From Pseudomonadota bacterium (GTDB lineage: Bacteria; Pseudomonadota; Gammaproteobacteria; Burkholderiales; Burkholderiaceae_C): 64,000 nt of DNA. The notes below the pieces were generated by a model. The model had not been told where the DNA came from and made no database searches. It saw only the letters and a program-made list of their open reading frames with translations. The position numbers were made by a program, and so were the translations under genes. Numbering within the stretch: position 1 is the stretch's first letter; each line of letters opens with the position of its first letter. The stretch lies in the NCBI GenBank assembly GCA_963205115.1, contig CAUJHV010000064.1, positions 158,191-222,190 on the forward strand, read 5' to 3'. Positions 1 through 8,228 of the stretch are shown one piece after another.

Positions 1-355
1 TTTCGTAGGCAATGGCCGTGCAGCCCGACTTCATCAGGCCCAGCGTCTGCTCGCGGTCGGGCGCCAGGTGCAGATAGGTGAACAACAACTGGCCGCGGCG
101 CAGCATGGCGATCTCGCTGGCCTGCGGCTCCTTGACCTTGACGATCATGTCCGCAGCCTCGAACACGGCGGCCGCGTCGGGCAGGATGCGGGCGCCGGCC
201 GCCTGGTAGCTGGCGTCGTCGGCGCCGATGCCCACGCCTGTGCCCGTCTGCACGACCACCTCGTGGCCGTGATGGACCAGTTCGCGAACGGCCGGCGGCG
301 TCAGGCCGGCGCGGTATTCGTGGGTCTTGATTTCCTTGGGTACACCGATGCGCAT
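1..355 (-). CDS. ald: alanine dehydrogenase, N-terminal part (runs off the window)
   Basis: The visible product is the first 118 residues. It starts MRIGVPKEIKTHEYRAGLTP, the typical opening of NAD-dependent L-alanine dehydrogenases, which reversibly deaminate alanine to pyruvate and ammonium in the cytoplasm. The Rossmann NAD domain and catalytic residues lie beyond the window edge. A GAGGAG ribosome-binding site lies just upstream of the ATG, which fixes the start. The gene diverges from an Lrp/AsnC regulator, the usual arrangement for amino-acid-responsive control of ald. The N-terminal subunit of nitrogen-metabolism relative PntA (transhydrogenase alpha) shares this fold, but the opening motif fits Ald better. 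Confidence 0.85.
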   Translation of the reverse strand, partial: MRIGVPKEIKTHEYRAGLTPPAVRELVHHGHEVVVQTGTGVGIGADDASYQAAGARILPDAAAVFEAADMIVKVKEPQASEIAMLRRGQLLFTYLHLAPDREQTLGLMKSGCTAIAYE

Positions 356-507
356 GGGAACTCCTCGACTGAAACAACAGCCGGAATGTTCCGCTCGAGT
401 GCGCGACAGGTGCTTGACAAGATGCCCGGCGGAATCCCTAGTATTTGCAATAGAGTTGCGCAGTAAAAATAATCCGCGCATGTTTCTTGTGAATTCATCG
501 AAACACC
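356..507. promoter_or_regulatory. divergent control region between ald and the Lrp-type regulator
   Basis: This is 152 bp between two divergent starts. It contains an AT-rich island (about 441-500) in otherwise GC-rich DNA. A TTGACA hexamer lies at 414-419, followed after 19 bp by TAGTAT (439-444), a possible rightward promoter for the regulator. The half-sites TTTGCAATA and TTGCGCA around 444-463 form an imperfect inverted repeat that could be an Lrp-type operator. The layout is seen directly; the operator and promoter assignments are inference. Confidence 0.4.
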
Positions 508-969
508 ATGCAAAACCTTGATCGAATCGACAATCGTTTGCTGGCCGAACTGCAGGCCGATGGCCGCATCAGCAACACCGAACTGGCCCAGCGCGTGGGG
601 CTGTCGCAGTCGGCCTGCCTGCGCCGCGTGCAGCGCCTGGAAGCAAGCGGTGTGATCGAAGGCTATGGTGCGCGGCTGAATCCCGCGGCCAGCGGCAAGG
701 GCGACACGGTCTTCATCGAGATCACGCTGTCGCGTCAGAGCGAAGAGGCGCTGGATGCCTTCGAACGCGCCGCGGCCGCATCGCCCGACATCCTGGAATG
801 CCACCTGATGGCCGGCGACTACGACTACCTGCTGCGCGTGGCGGTGGCCGACACCGCCGACTACGAGCGCCTGCACCGCAAGCAGCTCGCGGCCTTTCCG
901 TTTGTCGCGCGCATCCGCTCGCATTTCGCGCTGCGGCGCGTGGCGCGGCGCCCGGGCGTCCCGGTCTGA
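508..969 (+). CDS. Lrp/AsnC family transcriptional regulator
   Basis: The product has 153 residues, the normal Lrp/AsnC length. Residues 1-60 form the winged helix-turn-helix (LDRIDNRLLAELQADGRISN, then a recognition helix around LSQSACLRRVQRLE). Residues 65-145 form the RAM/AsnC ligand-binding domain, with the characteristic ECHLMAGDYDYLLRVAVAD stretch. These proteins form octamers and change DNA binding when they bind an amino acid. Divergence from alanine dehydrogenase suggests it activates ald in response to alanine, as AldR/Lrp-type regulators do elsewhere. Its stop codon is the first three bases of a 77-bp direct repeat. Confidence 0.9.
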   Translation: MQNLDRIDNRLLAELQADGRISNTELAQRVGLSQSACLRRVQRLEASGVIEGYGARLNPAASGKGDTVFIEITLSRQSEEALDAFERAAAASPDILECHLMAGDYDYLLRVAVADTADYERLHRKQLAAFPFVARIRSHFALRRVARRPGVPV

Positions 970-1140
970 GGCTGGACATGGGACTCCACCTGCGTGGAGT
1001 CCCATGCCTGCCGAAGGCCAGCGGACATCCCGTGTCCGCTGGCTGAGGCCACACATCGGACTCCACCTGCGTGGAGTTCCGTGCCTGCCGAAGGCCGGCG
1101 GACATCGCGTGTGGGCTGGCTGAGGCCTGCCGCGGGACCC
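967..1140. repeat. 77-bp direct repeat, two copies plus a partial third, each with two hairpins
   Basis: Copies start at 967, 1044 and 1121 (the last about 20 bp long) with TGAGGC, exactly 77 bp apart. In copy 1, arms CATGGGACTCCAC and GTGGAGTCCCATG (977-989, 994-1006) form a perfect 13-bp stem with a CTGC loop. A second perfect 11-bp stem, GCCAGCGGACA / TGTCCGCTGGC, lies at 1017-1027 and 1033-1043. Copy 2 keeps both hairpins with mismatches. The first TGA is the stop codon of the Lrp-type gene. There is no T-run, so these are not classical terminators, though they separate convergent lrp and rarA. Confidence 0.85.
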
Positions 1141-1154
1141 CGACGGCGTCGAGC

Positions 1155-2531
1155 TCAGTCGTTCGAGGCGCGCGCAGCCGCATTCGCGGCGCGCAGTTCG
1201 GCCAGCTTCTCGCCGATGCGCAGCTCCAGTCCGCGTGGCACGGGCTCATAGAAGACCTGCGCGGTCATGCCGTCAGGCAGGTAGTGTTCACCGGCCGCAA
1301 AGCCGCCCGCCTCATCATGCGCGTAGCGGTAGCCTTCGCCGTATCCCAGGTTCTTCATCAGGCGCGTGGGTGCATTGCGCAGCCGCGCCGGCACCGGTCG
1401 TGTCCCGTCGGCCTTGACGAAGGCGCGCACCGCATTCCAGGCGGCATACACCGCATTCGATTTCGGCGCCACGGCCAGGTAGACGACGGCCTGCGCCAGC
1501 GCCAGCTCGCCTTCGGGCGAACCCAGCCGTTCGAAGACCTCGGTGGCATCCAGCGCCATGCGCAGCCCGCGCGGGTCGGCCAGGCCGATGTCCTCGCTGG
1601 CCATGCGAAGCACGCGGCGCGCGACATAACGCGGGTCCACGCCACCATCGAGCATGCGCACCAGCCAGTAGAGCGCCGCATCCGGGTCCGATCCCCGCAC
1701 CGACTTGTGCAGCGCCGAGATCGTGTCGTAGAACTGCTCGCCGCCCTTGTCGTAGCGCCTCAGTTGTTCACCCAGCGCGCGCTCCAGCGCGGCCTCGTCG
1801 ATGCGCTCGGTCGCGCCCGCGGCGGCCACGGCATTTTCGAAGGCGTTGAGCAACCGCCGCGCATCGCCGTCGGCGTGCGCCACCAATCGCGCGCGCGCAC
1901 CCTCGGTCAGTGGCGGCGCCTGCGTCACGGTGGCCGCGCGGTCGAGCAAGGCACCGAGTTCGGACTCGCCCAGGCTCTCCAGCACGTGCACCGTGCTGCG
2001 CGACAGCAGCGCCGAATTGACCTCGAACGACGGGTTCTCGGTCGTCGCACCGATAAAAGTGAACAGGCCCGATTCCACGTGTGGCAGGAAGGCATCCTGC
2101 TGCGCCTTGTTGAAGCGGTGCACCTCGTCGACGAAGACCACGGTCATGCGGCCAGTCGCGCGCAGCGCCTGCGCGCGCTCGACCGCCTCGCGGATCTCCT
2201 TGACGCCGGCCAGCACGGCCGACAGCACGATGAATGACGCGTCCACGGCCCCAGCCATCAGCCGCGCCAGCGTCGTCTTGCCCACCCCGGGCGGGCCCCA
2301 CAGGATCATCGAATGCAGCCGGTGCTGCTCGAAGGCCACGCGCAGCGGCTTGCCGGCACCCAGCAGATGCTGCTGGCCGATCACCTCGTCGAGGCTGCGC
2401 GGGCGCAGGCGCTCGGCCAGGGGCACTGCTGCGGCCGCCGAGCCCGCCACGGCCGGCCTTGCCGGTGCGGGCGGCTCGTCGTCGTCGAACAGCGAAGGAC
2501 CGGTCACCCCGGGCTCACTGCGCCACGACAT
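1155..2531 (-). CDS. rarA: replication-associated recombination protein A (MgsA/RarA AAA+ ATPase)
   Basis: The product has 458 residues. Walker A is GPPGVGKTT (residues 79-87) and Walker B is VVFVDEVHRF (131-140), followed by IGATTENPSFEVNSALLSR, a RarA signature. The C-terminal half has the family-specific ISALHKSVRGSDPDAALYWL and LRNAPTRLMK segments used for tetramerisation. RarA acts at stalled replication forks with SSB and RecA. The chosen ATG lies 17 bp inside the end of lolA; a GTG at 2507 after the lolA stop is an alternative start. The lolA-rarA order after ftsK suggests a single leftward transcript. Confidence 0.93.
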   Translation of the reverse strand: MSWRSEPGVTGPSLFDDDEPPAPARPAVAGSAAAAVPLAERLRPRSLDEVIGQQHLLGAGKPLRVAFEQHRLHSMILWGPPGVGKTTLARLMAGAVDASFIVLSAVLAGVKEIREAVERAQALRATGRMTVVFVDEVHRFNKAQQDAFLPHVESGLFTFIGATTENPSFEVNSALLSRSTVHVLESLGESELGALLDRAATVTQAPPLTEGARARLVAHADGDARRLLNAFENAVAAAGATERIDEAALERALGEQLRRYDKGGEQFYDTISALHKSVRGSDPDAALYWLVRMLDGGVDPRYVARRVLRMASEDIGLADPRGLRMALDATEVFERLGSPEGELALAQAVVYLAVAPKSNAVYAAWNAVRAFVKADGTRPVPARLRNAPTRLMKNLGYGEGYRYAHDEAGGFAAGEHYLPDGMTAQVFYEPVPRGLELRIGEKLAELRAANAAARASND

Positions 2532-3147
2532 CCACGCCGGCGGGCGGCTTGAACGTGAAGCTGTCCTTGGTGAGCGGCACGCCGGACTGCCAGCCGGAAA
2601 ACTGCAGCACCGATCGCTGGCCGAAGTTATCCAGGATCTCGATCACCGCCGGCTCCTTGCCGCGAAAGCCGATGCGCAGCTCGCGCACGGTGCCGTCCTT
2701 CAGGCGCGGCTGCGCGAGCACCCACTCCAGCCCGTCGCGCGGCGGCTGGTCCGACAGCACGAAGTCCTTGTCGATGTTGCCACCGGCCAGCAGGGCCGCC
2801 GGCGTGCTTTCGATGGCGGCGTCCAGCTTGCGCGAACTCGCCTGCTTCAGATCGGGGTCGTAGATCCAGACCTTGCTGCCGTCAGCCACGATGAGCTGCT
2901 CGTAGGGCTTGACGTAGTCGAAGCGGAATCGATTGGGTCGCAGGAATTCGAAGCTGCCGGACGAGGTCTTCTTGCGCACGCCGTCGGGTGCCGTGACGGT
3001 CTGCGTGAAGCTGCCCTTGCCGGATAGCGTGTCGCGCAGGAAGCCGCGCAGCGTGTCGGTCGCGTCGGCGTGGGCGCTGCCGACCGCCCAGACAAGGACT
3101 GTGGACACCAGCCACGCGGGCCCTCGGCGGCGCAGGAGATTTTTCAT
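2515..3147 (-). CDS. lolA: outer-membrane lipoprotein carrier protein LolA
   Basis: The product has 210 residues with a Sec signal peptide (basic MKNLLRRR, hydrophobic core, AHA cleavage near residue 27). The mature part is a LolA-type half-barrel, with GKGSFTQTV near the start and FEFLRPNRFRFDYVKPYEQL in the middle. LolA takes mature lipoproteins from LolCDE and carries them across the periplasm to LolB. Its ATG overlaps the ftsK stop (ATGA), so the two are translationally coupled. The ftsK-lolA-rarA order is widely conserved in proteobacteria. Confidence 0.95.
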   Translation of the reverse strand: MKNLLRRRGPAWLVSTVLVWAVGSAHADATDTLRGFLRDTLSGKGSFTQTVTAPDGVRKKTSSGSFEFLRPNRFRFDYVKPYEQLIVADGSKVWIYDPDLKQASSRKLDAAIESTPAALLAGGNIDKDFVLSDQPPRDGLEWVLAQPRLKDGTVRELRIGFRGKEPAVIEILDNFGQRSVLQFSGWQSGVPLTKDSFTFKPPAGVDVVAQ

Positions 3148-5477
3148 TCGGTTCGGCTGGGCACCAGGATCTCCCGGTTGCCGTTGGTGGACATGCCCGA
3201 TACGAGTCCGCTCTGCTCCATTTGTTCCAGCAACCGCGCGGCGCGGTTGTAGCCGATGCGCAGATGGCGCTGCACCAGCGAGATCGAGGCCTTGCGGTGC
3301 TGCAGCACGATGGCCACGGCCTGGTCGTACATCGGGTCTTCTTCGGTGCCACCGCCCTCGCCGGCACCGGCGGCGCCATCGACGCCGTCCAGCGTGCCGC
3401 CTTCGAGGATGCCCTCGATGTAGTTCGGCTCGCCCTGGCTCTTGAGGTATTGCACGACGCGGTGGACCTCGTCGTCGCTGACAAAGGCGCCGTGCACGCG
3501 GATCGGCAGGCCGGTGCCCGACGGCAGGTACAGCATGTCGCCCTGCCCCAGCAGCGCCTCGGCACCCATCTGGTCGAGGATGGTACGGCTGTCGATCTTG
3601 CTGGCCACCTGGAAGCTCAGCCGCGTGGGGATGTTGGCCTTGATCAGGCCGGTGATGACGTCCACGCTGGGCCGCTGCGTGGCCAGGATCAGGTGGATGC
3701 CGGCCGCGCGCGCTTTCTGCGCCAGGCGCGCGATGAGCTCCTCGATCTTCTTGCCCACGACCATCATCAGGTCGGCGAGTTCGTCGATGACGACGACGAT
3801 GTGCGGCAGGCGCTCCAGCGGCTCCGGCGCTTCGGGCGTCAGGCTGAAGGGGTTGGGCAGCTTCTCGCCGCGCTCGGCCGCTTCGTCGATCTTCTTGTTG
3901 TAGCCGCTGAGCTGGCGCACGCCGGCCTTGCTCATCAGCTTGTAGCGCCGCTCCATTTCGCCCACGCACCAGTTCAGCGCGTTGGCGGCCTGCTTCATGT
4001 CGGTGACCACCGGGCACAGCAGGTGCGGGATGCCTTCGTAGACGCTCATTTCGAGCATCTTGGGGTCGATCAGGATCAGGCGCACGTCGCGCGCCTCGGC
4101 CTTGTACAGCAGGCTCAGGATCATCGCGTTGATGCCCACCGACTTGCCCGAGCCGGTGGTGCCGGCGACCAGGCAGTGCGGCATCTTGGCCAGGTCGGCC
4201 ACCAGCGGCGCGCCGACGATGTCCTTGCCCAGGCCCATCGTGAGCATGGAACTCGCGTCGTTGTAGGCCTGCGAGCCCAGGATTTCCGCCAGCCGTATCG
4301 TCTGACGTCGGGCGTTAGGTAGCTCCAGCGCCATCGTCGTCTTGCCTGGGATGGTCTCGACCACGCGGATGCTCACCAGGCTCAGCGAGCGGGCCAGGTC
4401 TTTGGCCAGGTTCAGGACCTGCGCGCCCTTCACGCCGACGTCGGGTTCGATCTCGTAGCGCGTGATGACCGGCCCGGGCGAGGCCGCGACCACGCGCACC
4501 ACCACGCCGAAATCGCCCAGCTTCTTCTCGATCAGGCGCGAGGTCATCTCCAGCGACTCGGGTGTCACCGATTCCTGTCGGCCCGGCGCGGCGTCCAGCA
4601 GGTCGACCTGCGGCAGCCGCGTGTCGCTCAGCTCCGCGAACAGCGGCTTCTGTCGTTCCTTGATGACACGTTCGGATTTCGGCACCTGCAGCACCGGCTC
4701 CTCGATGAGGATGGGCAGATGCGCCGGCGCGGTGTGCTGCGCCTCGATGAGGTGTTCGCGCTCGATGGCCAGCTGCTCGCCAAAGGCCGCGTCCTCGGCC
4801 TGCTCGCGGCGCTCGGCGCGGCGCTGCCCGAAGGCCTCGACACGCGTGCCGATGGCGTCGGCCACGTTCAGCCAGGAAAAACGCAAGGCCAGCGCCAGGC
4901 CCACCACGAGAGCGGCGATCCACAGCACGCCCGAGCCGGCGAAGCCCAGCCAGCGCATCGACAACTGCCCCAGCACGTGCCCCAGCACGCCGCCGGCGTG
5001 GCCCGGCAGGTGGCTCTCCCAGCGGTACAGGCGCGTCCACTCGAGCGCCGTGCTCGCGCCCATCAGCAGCACCAGGCCACCCCAGAAGACCAGCCAGGCC
5101 CAGCGCGGGCGCTGCAGGGCGTCACCCCGCAACTGGCGCGCCAGCGCGCTGAGCCAATGCCGCAGCGAAACCACCGGCAGCCACCAGGCGGAAAAGCCGA
5201 AGCAGAAGTAGACGATGTCGGACAGCCCGGCGCCCAGGCGCCCGGCCTTGTTGTGCAGCAGCTCGCCGGTGCCGGACGTCGAGAAGGCCGGATCGGCCGC
5301 GTGGTGCGTGGCCAGCGCGAGCACCGCGAAGATCCAGCACGCCGCGCCCAGCAGCAGGCCGAAGCGGCGCAGCACCGGCGGATGCGCGGAAACCGCCTCG
5401 GCGGCGGCCGCGCGTCGGGCGCCGCGCGTGGCGCCGGTCGGACCTTCGGCCCGCAAGGAGCCCAGGGGAAAAGTCAT
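3144..5477 (-). CDS. ftsK: DNA translocase FtsK
   Basis: The product has 777 residues from the preferred start. The N-terminal 200 residues hold four membrane helices that anchor it at the septum. The motor domain has the FtsK core PHCLVAGTTGSGKSVGINAM (Walker A, around residues 435-443) and VVVIDELADLMMVVGKKIE (Walker B). The C-terminal gamma winged-helix that reads KOPS is present (AVAIVLQHRKASISLVQRHL). The Pro/Gln linker is short, as in many betaproteobacteria. It pumps chromosome dimers towards dif/XerCD at division. An upstream in-frame ATG at 5537 would lie inside the preceding terminator hairpin, so the ATG at 5477 (MTFPLGSLRAEG) is preferred. Confidence 0.95.
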   Translation of the reverse strand: MTFPLGSLRAEGPTGATRGARRAAAAEAVSAHPPVLRRFGLLLGAACWIFAVLALATHHAADPAFSTSGTGELLHNKAGRLGAGLSDIVYFCFGFSAWWLPVVSLRHWLSALARQLRGDALQRPRWAWLVFWGGLVLLMGASTALEWTRLYRWESHLPGHAGGVLGHVLGQLSMRWLGFAGSGVLWIAALVVGLALALRFSWLNVADAIGTRVEAFGQRRAERREQAEDAAFGEQLAIEREHLIEAQHTAPAHLPILIEEPVLQVPKSERVIKERQKPLFAELSDTRLPQVDLLDAAPGRQESVTPESLEMTSRLIEKKLGDFGVVVRVVAASPGPVITRYEIEPDVGVKGAQVLNLAKDLARSLSLVSIRVVETIPGKTTMALELPNARRQTIRLAEILGSQAYNDASSMLTMGLGKDIVGAPLVADLAKMPHCLVAGTTGSGKSVGINAMILSLLYKAEARDVRLILIDPKMLEMSVYEGIPHLLCPVVTDMKQAANALNWCVGEMERRYKLMSKAGVRQLSGYNKKIDEAAERGEKLPNPFSLTPEAPEPLERLPHIVVVIDELADLMMVVGKKIEELIARLAQKARAAGIHLILATQRPSVDVITGLIKANIPTRLSFQVASKIDSRTILDQMGAEALLGQGDMLYLPSGTGLPIRVHGAFVSDDEVHRVVQYLKSQGEPNYIEGILEGGTLDGVDGAAGAGEGGGTEEDPMYDQAVAIVLQHRKASISLVQRHLRIGYNRAARLLEQMEQSGLVSGMSTNGNREILVPSRTE

Positions 5478-5524
5478 GCGCACGATTGTGGCGCATGGCC
5501 CCCGGCCACCCTCTCCAAATGCAA

Positions 5525-5545
5525 ACAGGCCCGTCAAGGGCCTGT
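5525..5545 (-). terminator. intrinsic terminator after the Crp/Fnr gene
   Basis: Arms ACAGGCCC and GGGCCTGT form a perfect 8-bp stem with a 5-base loop. On the minus strand it is followed by TTTGCATTT. It lies between the Crp/Fnr gene and ftsK, both leftward, and so separates the two transcripts. Confidence 0.7.
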
Positions 5546-5592
5546 AATTGCTGCGGTGCGTGCGGCGCCGGGCCGCGCGCGGGGCGCGGGAT

Positions 5593-6261
5593 CTACTCCT
5601 GCGCGATCTTTTCCTTCAGGATCACCGAGCCGTTTTCCTGCGTCTCGATGACGCCACGCTCCTCGAGATCCTTCATCACGCGGCTGACCATTTCGCGCGA
5701 GGCGCCGACAACCTTGGCCATGTCCTGGCGGCTGACCTTGTGGCGGATGATGCGCGTGCCGTTGTCGTCGTCGGCCATGTCCAGCAGGGTGCGGGCGACG
5801 CGGCCGTAGACATCCAGCAGCGCCAGCGATTCGATCTGCCGGTCGGCGTTGCGCAGGCGGCGGACCAGCCCGCGCATGATGCCGTAGGACAGGCTGGTGT
5901 TTTCCGGCAGGCAGCGCGCGAAATCGGCGCGGGCCAGCACGAGCATGTCGGTCTGCACCTCGGCGCGAACCGTCGCGGAATGCGGTTCGTTGTCGATGAG
6001 GCTCATCTCGCCGACGTAATCACCCGCTTCCAGCACCGCCAGGATCACTTCGCGGCCGCGGTTGTCGGACGTGAGGACGCGGGCGCGGCCGTTGAGCAAG
6101 ATGAACAGCGTGTTGCTCTTGCGTCCCTGCTCGACGATCAGCTCGCCACGGCGGAAGCGCCGCTTGACGACGCTGTCGGCAATGGCCTGCGCCTGCTCCA
6201 CCGTGAGCATCGAGAACAAGGGAACGCGACGAATGAGATCCAGGTTGGACAACATCGACAT
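5593..6261 (-). CDS. Crp/Fnr family transcriptional regulator
   Basis: The product has 222 residues. An N-terminal cyclic-nucleotide-binding-type beta roll (residues 15-125, with GDYVGEMSLIDNEPHSATV at the phosphate-binding cassette position) precedes a dimerisation helix and a C-terminal helix-turn-helix (VSRQDMAKVVGASREMVSRV). There is no N-terminal cysteine cluster, so it is not an oxygen-sensing Fnr; it is closer to the Crp/Clp branch. The ligand is unknown. AGGAG lies 8 bases before the chosen ATG; a TTG one codon upstream is also possible. It diverges from trxB. Confidence 0.88.
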   Translation of the reverse strand: MSMLSNLDLIRRVPLFSMLTVEQAQAIADSVVKRRFRRGELIVEQGRKSNTLFILLNGRARVLTSDNRGREVILAVLEAGDYVGEMSLIDNEPHSATVRAEVQTDMLVLARADFARCLPENTSLSYGIMRGLVRRLRNADRQIESLALLDVYGRVARTLLDMADDDNGTRIIRHKVSRQDMAKVVGASREMVSRVMKDLEERGVIETQENGSVILKEKIAQE

Positions 6262-6440
6262 CAAAGGGACTCCTGCGTGGCGTTAAGCCGTCGACCCGTT
6301 CTTCGGCACTATGACGCAAAAACTTAGAATGGCCGCATTCTCGTCACACATCCTCCTGCGTCCCGGCCAGTGTGCCCGCAGGGTCACGGTCACGGTCATT
6401 GCAATTGCAGGCCGAATCCCCAACTGAAGCGCCCAGGCAT

Positions 6441-7391
6441 ATGAGCACCACCCCCCAGCACGCCCAGGTTCTGATCCTCGGATCGGGACCCGCGGGTTAT
6501 ACCGCTGCGATCTACGCGGCACGCGCCAATCTGAAGCCTCTGTTGATCACCGGCTTGGCACAGGGCGGCCAGTTGATGACCACGACCGAGGTCGACAACT
6601 GGCCGGCCGACGTCGCCGGCGTCATGGGCCCGGATCTGATGCAGCGCTTCTTGCAGCACGCCGAGCGCTTCCAGACGCAGATCGTGTTCGACCACATCCA
6701 CACGGTGGACCTGGCGAAGCGGCCGTTCACGCTCAAGGGCGACAGCGGTGTCTACACCTGCGACAGCCTGATCGTGGCCACGGGCGCCAGCGCGAAGTAC
6801 CTGGGCCTGCCCAGCGAAGAAAAGTTCATGGGCCGCGGCGTCAGCGGCTGCGCCACCTGCGACGGCTTCTTCTACAAGAACCAGGAAGTCTGCGTGGTCG
6901 GCGGCGGCAACACCGCGGTCGAAGAGGCGCTGTACCTGTCGAATATCGCCAGCCGCGTGCACCTGGTGCACCGGCGCGACAAGTTCCGCGCCGAGGCCAT
7001 CATGATCGACAAGTTGATGGCCAAGGCCGAAGCGGGCAAGATCGTGCTGCACCTGCACCAGACGCTGGACGAGGTCCTGGGCGATGCCTCTGGTGTCACG
7101 GGCGTGCGCCTGAAGTCGACCCAGACGGCTCAGACACAGGACCTGGTGCTGCGGGGCTGCTTCATCGCGATCGGCCACCAGCCCAATACCGACATCTTCA
7201 AGGGCCAGCTCGAAATGAAGGACGGCTACATCGTCACCCGCACGGGCCTGGACGGTTTTGCCACGATGACCAGCGTGCCGGGCGTCTTTGCCGCGGGCGA
7301 CGTGCAGGATCACGTCTACCGCCAGGCGATCACCAGCGCCGGCACGGGCTGCATGGCGGCACTGGACGCCCAACGCTTCCTCGAGCAGTAG
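6441..7391 (+). CDS. trxB: thioredoxin-disulfide reductase
   Basis: The product has 316 residues, the standard TrxB length. The FAD site is LILGSGPAGYTAAIYAARAN at the N-terminus. The redox-active pair is in GCATCDG, and the NADPH site GGGNTAVEEALYLSNIASRV follows it. A C-terminal FAD segment (GVFAAGDVQD) completes the fold. It reduces thioredoxin with NADPH in the cytoplasm. The internal ATG at 6441 is chosen because homologues begin at this point (about ten residues before the FAD motif) and the upstream extension has no family similarity. Confidence 0.96.
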   Translation: MSTTPQHAQVLILGSGPAGYTAAIYAARANLKPLLITGLAQGGQLMTTTEVDNWPADVAGVMGPDLMQRFLQHAERFQTQIVFDHIHTVDLAKRPFTLKGDSGVYTCDSLIVATGASAKYLGLPSEEKFMGRGVSGCATCDGFFYKNQEVCVVGGGNTAVEEALYLSNIASRVHLVHRRDKFRAEAIMIDKLMAKAEAGKIVLHLHQTLDEVLGDASGVTGVRLKSTQTAQTQDLVLRGCFIAIGHQPNTDIFKGQLEMKDGYIVTRTGLDGFATMTSVPGVFAAGDVQDHVYRQAITSAGTGCMAALDAQRFLEQ

Positions 7392-7396
7392 GCGGA

Positions 7397-7427
7397 CTGA
7401 AGTCGGATATCGAAATCAGCCTATAAT
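7397..7427 (+). promoter_or_regulatory. probable promoter of rpmB-rpmG
   Basis: A consensus -10 TATAAT lies at 7422-7427, just after the trxB stop, in a short AT-rich patch. The only candidate -35 is CTGAAG at 7397-7402 with 19-bp spacing, which is poor. The about 95-nt leader that follows contains a GC-rich inverted repeat (GGCCCCC...GGCGGGCC around 7493-7510), perhaps a translational control site for ribosomal-protein feedback. The leader role is inference. Confidence 0.5.
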
Positions 7428-7525
7428 TGTGGGCTTTGCCGATTCTGGGGTCGAACCCGGGGCGTCGGCCCTCACAAACCCCTAACAAAAGCGGCCCCCT
7501 TCGGCGGGCCTTCCGGAGCAGCCAC

Positions 7526-7759
7526 ATGGCACGCGTCTGTCAAGTCACGGGCAAAGGCCCGATGGTGGGAAACAATGTTTCTCACGCCAACAACAAGACC
7601 AAGCGTCGGTTCCTGCCGAACCTGCACTACCGCCGCTTCTGGGTCGAGAGCGAAAACCGCTGGGTGCGGCTGCGCATCAGCAACGCGGCGCTGCGCCTGA
7701 TCGACAAGGTCGGCATCGACCAGGTCGTGGCGGACTTGCGCGCCAAGGGCACCATCTGA
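7526..7759 (+). CDS. rpmB: 50S ribosomal protein L28
   Basis: The product has 77 residues and begins MARVCQVTGKGPMVGNNVSH, the classical bL28 opening, followed by NNKTKRRFLPNLHYRRFWV. It is a structural protein of the large subunit. It has only one cysteine, so it is the zinc-independent form. CGGAG lies before the ATG. It is followed after 29 bp by rpmG, the near-universal rpmB-rpmG operon. Confidence 0.98.
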   Translation: MARVCQVTGKGPMVGNNVSHANNKTKRRFLPNLHYRRFWVESENRWVRLRISNAALRLIDKVGIDQVVADLRAKGTI

Positions 7760-7788
7760 CAGCCGCACCAGCAACCTAGGAGCACATC

Positions 7789-7956
7789 ATGGCCAAAGGC
7801 GGACGCGAGAAGATCAAGCTGGAGTCGACTGCCGGCACCGGTCACTTCTACACCACGAACAAGAACAAGAAGACCACGCCCGAAAAGCTGGAATTCCTGA
7901 AGTTCGATCCGAAGGCGCGCAAGCACGTCCTGTACAAGGAAGTGAAGCTGAAGTAG
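7789..7956 (+). CDS. rpmG: 50S ribosomal protein L33
   Basis: This short gene of 55 residues begins MAKGGREKIKLESTAGTGHF and continues with YTTNKNKKTTPEKLEFLKFD, matching bL33 throughout. It lacks the two CxxC pairs of zinc-binding L33, so it is the C-minus form, consistent with the L28 next to it. CTAGGAG precedes the ATG. It is the second gene of the rpmB operon and is followed by a hairpin and then a strong terminator. Confidence 0.98.
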   Translation: MAKGGREKIKLESTAGTGHFYTTNKNKKTTPEKLEFLKFDPKARKHVLYKEVKLK

Positions 7957-8011
7957 TTCAGCCCACAGCTGCCTGCTCGCACCTGCGGCGAGCAGCAGCC
8001 CGCGCCTGAAG

Positions 8012-8037
8012 GCCCGCCCTCACCCGGCGGGCTTTTT
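8012..8037 (+). terminator. intrinsic terminator of rpmB-rpmG
   Basis: GCCCGCC and GGCGGGC form a 7-bp stem with a CTCACCC loop, followed by TTTTT. Another perfect stem, CTGCTCGC / GCGAGCAG (7973-7980, 7988-7995), lies upstream, directly after the rpmG stop. The next 130 bp hold no gene, only a GC-rich inverted repeat, CCGACGCG / CGCGTCGG, at 8102-8123. Confidence 0.85.
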
Positions 8038-8172
8038 CGTTTCCAGCGCTGCCAGAAGCTGGATTGGGACGGGCGAACACGCGTGGGGCACAGGGCCTCA
8101 TCCGACGCGACGCGCCGCGTCGGCTTCATCTGCGGGCTGCCGAGCGTCGTGCCGTGCGACAAACCCGGGACG

Positions 8173-8195
8173 AAAAAAAGCGGCCCGCAGGCCGC
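8173..8195 (-). terminator. intrinsic terminator of the desaturase gene
   Basis: Read on the minus strand, GCGGCC TGCG GGCCGC is followed by seven T residues. It lies 33 bp past the desaturase stop. On the plus strand the same hairpin is followed by TTTT, so it may stop transcripts from both sides. Confidence 0.85.
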
Positions 8196-8228
8196 CTTTT
8201 CGATTCCGCCCCGGCGGGGCAGCGTGCC

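Noticed and set aside
5478..5537. Upstream ATG extending ftsK by 20 residues.
   Set aside because: The ATG lies inside the loop of the preceding terminator hairpin, and the extension shows no similarity to FtsK starts.
7848..8162. Minus-strand open frame of 104 codons over rpmG.
   Set aside because: It is antisense to a ribosomal-protein gene and crosses its terminator; no ribosome-binding site or motif is visible.
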